Origin: an uncultured Clostridium sp.
GTDB taxonomy: Bacteria > Bacillota > Clostridia > Lachnospirales > Lachnospiraceae
DNA: 5,250 nt
NCBI GenBank assembly: GCA_900551225.1
Contig: URUZ01000418.1
Span: forward strand, 1 to 5,250
Reading direction: 5' to 3'
Below the pieces are notes generated by a model, which was given only the letters and a program-made list of their open reading frames with translations, did not search any database and was not told the DNA's origin. Position numbers and translations under genes: made by a program. Below are positions 4,967 through 5,250 of this stretch, in pieces (positions within the stretch are counted from its first letter, which is position 1; every line of letters begins with the position of its first letter).

Positions 4967-5250
4967 ACATTCCAGGTTTTAGATTGTTTCATAATGTGTG
5001 TCATTTTAAAACAAATGATTTTACAAGGATTATAGTGATATTATCTAACATGCCTTTTCATTTTTGACACACTCTTTTGTAAAACTCCAGAATCTCTCCA
5101 GAAAAATAACACATATTTCAGACCAGCAAGAGAACCCGCCACCTCATAGAACACATTTTTCAAATGAACAACATAAATTTTTTACTTTTTTTACTATATA
5201 TCATTATCATTTTATATTTATTTTGACTTTTATCACAATCCGCTCTAGGC
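4967..5250. other. AT-rich upstream region without a gene
   Basis: No supportable coding frame; base composition is much more AT-rich than the genes. Possible regulatory marks: a dyad TCATTT (5001-5006) / AAATGA (5013-5018) with a 6-base centre, about 35 bp upstream of the -35 box; the motif TGTAAAACATTCCAG (4961-4975, which includes the -35 box) repeated as TGTAAAACTCCAG at 5078-5090; an 8-bp direct repeat CTCCAGAA at 5085-5092 and 5096-5103, 11 bp apart; and TATCATTATCAT at 5199-5210. This is where a regulator of the PTS operon would be expected to bind, but none of these sites is proven. Confidence 0.6.

Noticed and set aside
5223..5250. TTGACT as a -35 box for a rightward gene beyond the window
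   Set aside because: The matching -10 position falls at the window edge and reads TAGGC, so it cannot be judged.
4931..5250. Sigma-54 promoter, as in LevR/ManR-controlled mannose PTS operons
   Set aside because: I saw no GG-N10-GC type -24/-12 element on the - strand in this region; the sigma-A-like boxes are much better.

Overview
The window looks like Gram-positive, probably clostridial (Lachnospiraceae-like) DNA. The signs are strong AGGAGG-type ribosome binding sites before nearly every gene, a PerR-type Fur regulator, and a complete mannose/sorbose-family PTS permease. The genus is an inference; there is no rRNA or other phylogenetic marker here.

Layout. On the + strand, bases 1-213 hold the 3' end of a PerR/Fur-family metalloregulator. 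Bases 293-856 hold a PTPS/QueD-fold protein with an added C-terminal zinc ribbon; it lacks the catalytic cysteine usual in that family. A strong hairpin terminator (874-926) closes this side. Everything else is on the - strand and converges on that terminator. Reading from right to left: an AT-rich upstream region (4967-5250), a good sigma-A-type promoter (4938-4966), a tandem array of about twelve 34-bp hairpin-forming repeats (4490-4896), then PTS IIA, IIB, IIC and IID, and last a BtpA/SgcQ-family barrel protein (942-1760).

How the genes work together. IIA (His9) and IIB (His14) pass phosphate from HPr to a sugar carried by the membrane pair IIC/IID. The only candidate enzyme for the imported sugar phosphate in this stretch is the BtpA/SgcQ protein, whose C-terminal glycine motifs resemble a phosphate-binding barrel. 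The substrate cannot be read from the sequence.

The most unusual element is the repeat array. It lies between the operon promoter and the first gene, so it should be transcribed as a leader of about 465 nt. The unit junctions form 5-6 bp stems around a conserved 10-nt loop, and the stems show compensatory changes between units (TCCCC/GGGGA, TCTCC/GGAGA, TTCCCC/GGGGAA). The last stem sits just before the IIA ribosome binding site. Degenerate, inverted copies of the same repeat seem to lie in the long IIA-IIB gap. The array is largely free of stop codons in several frames, which produces a spurious N-terminal extension of IIA.
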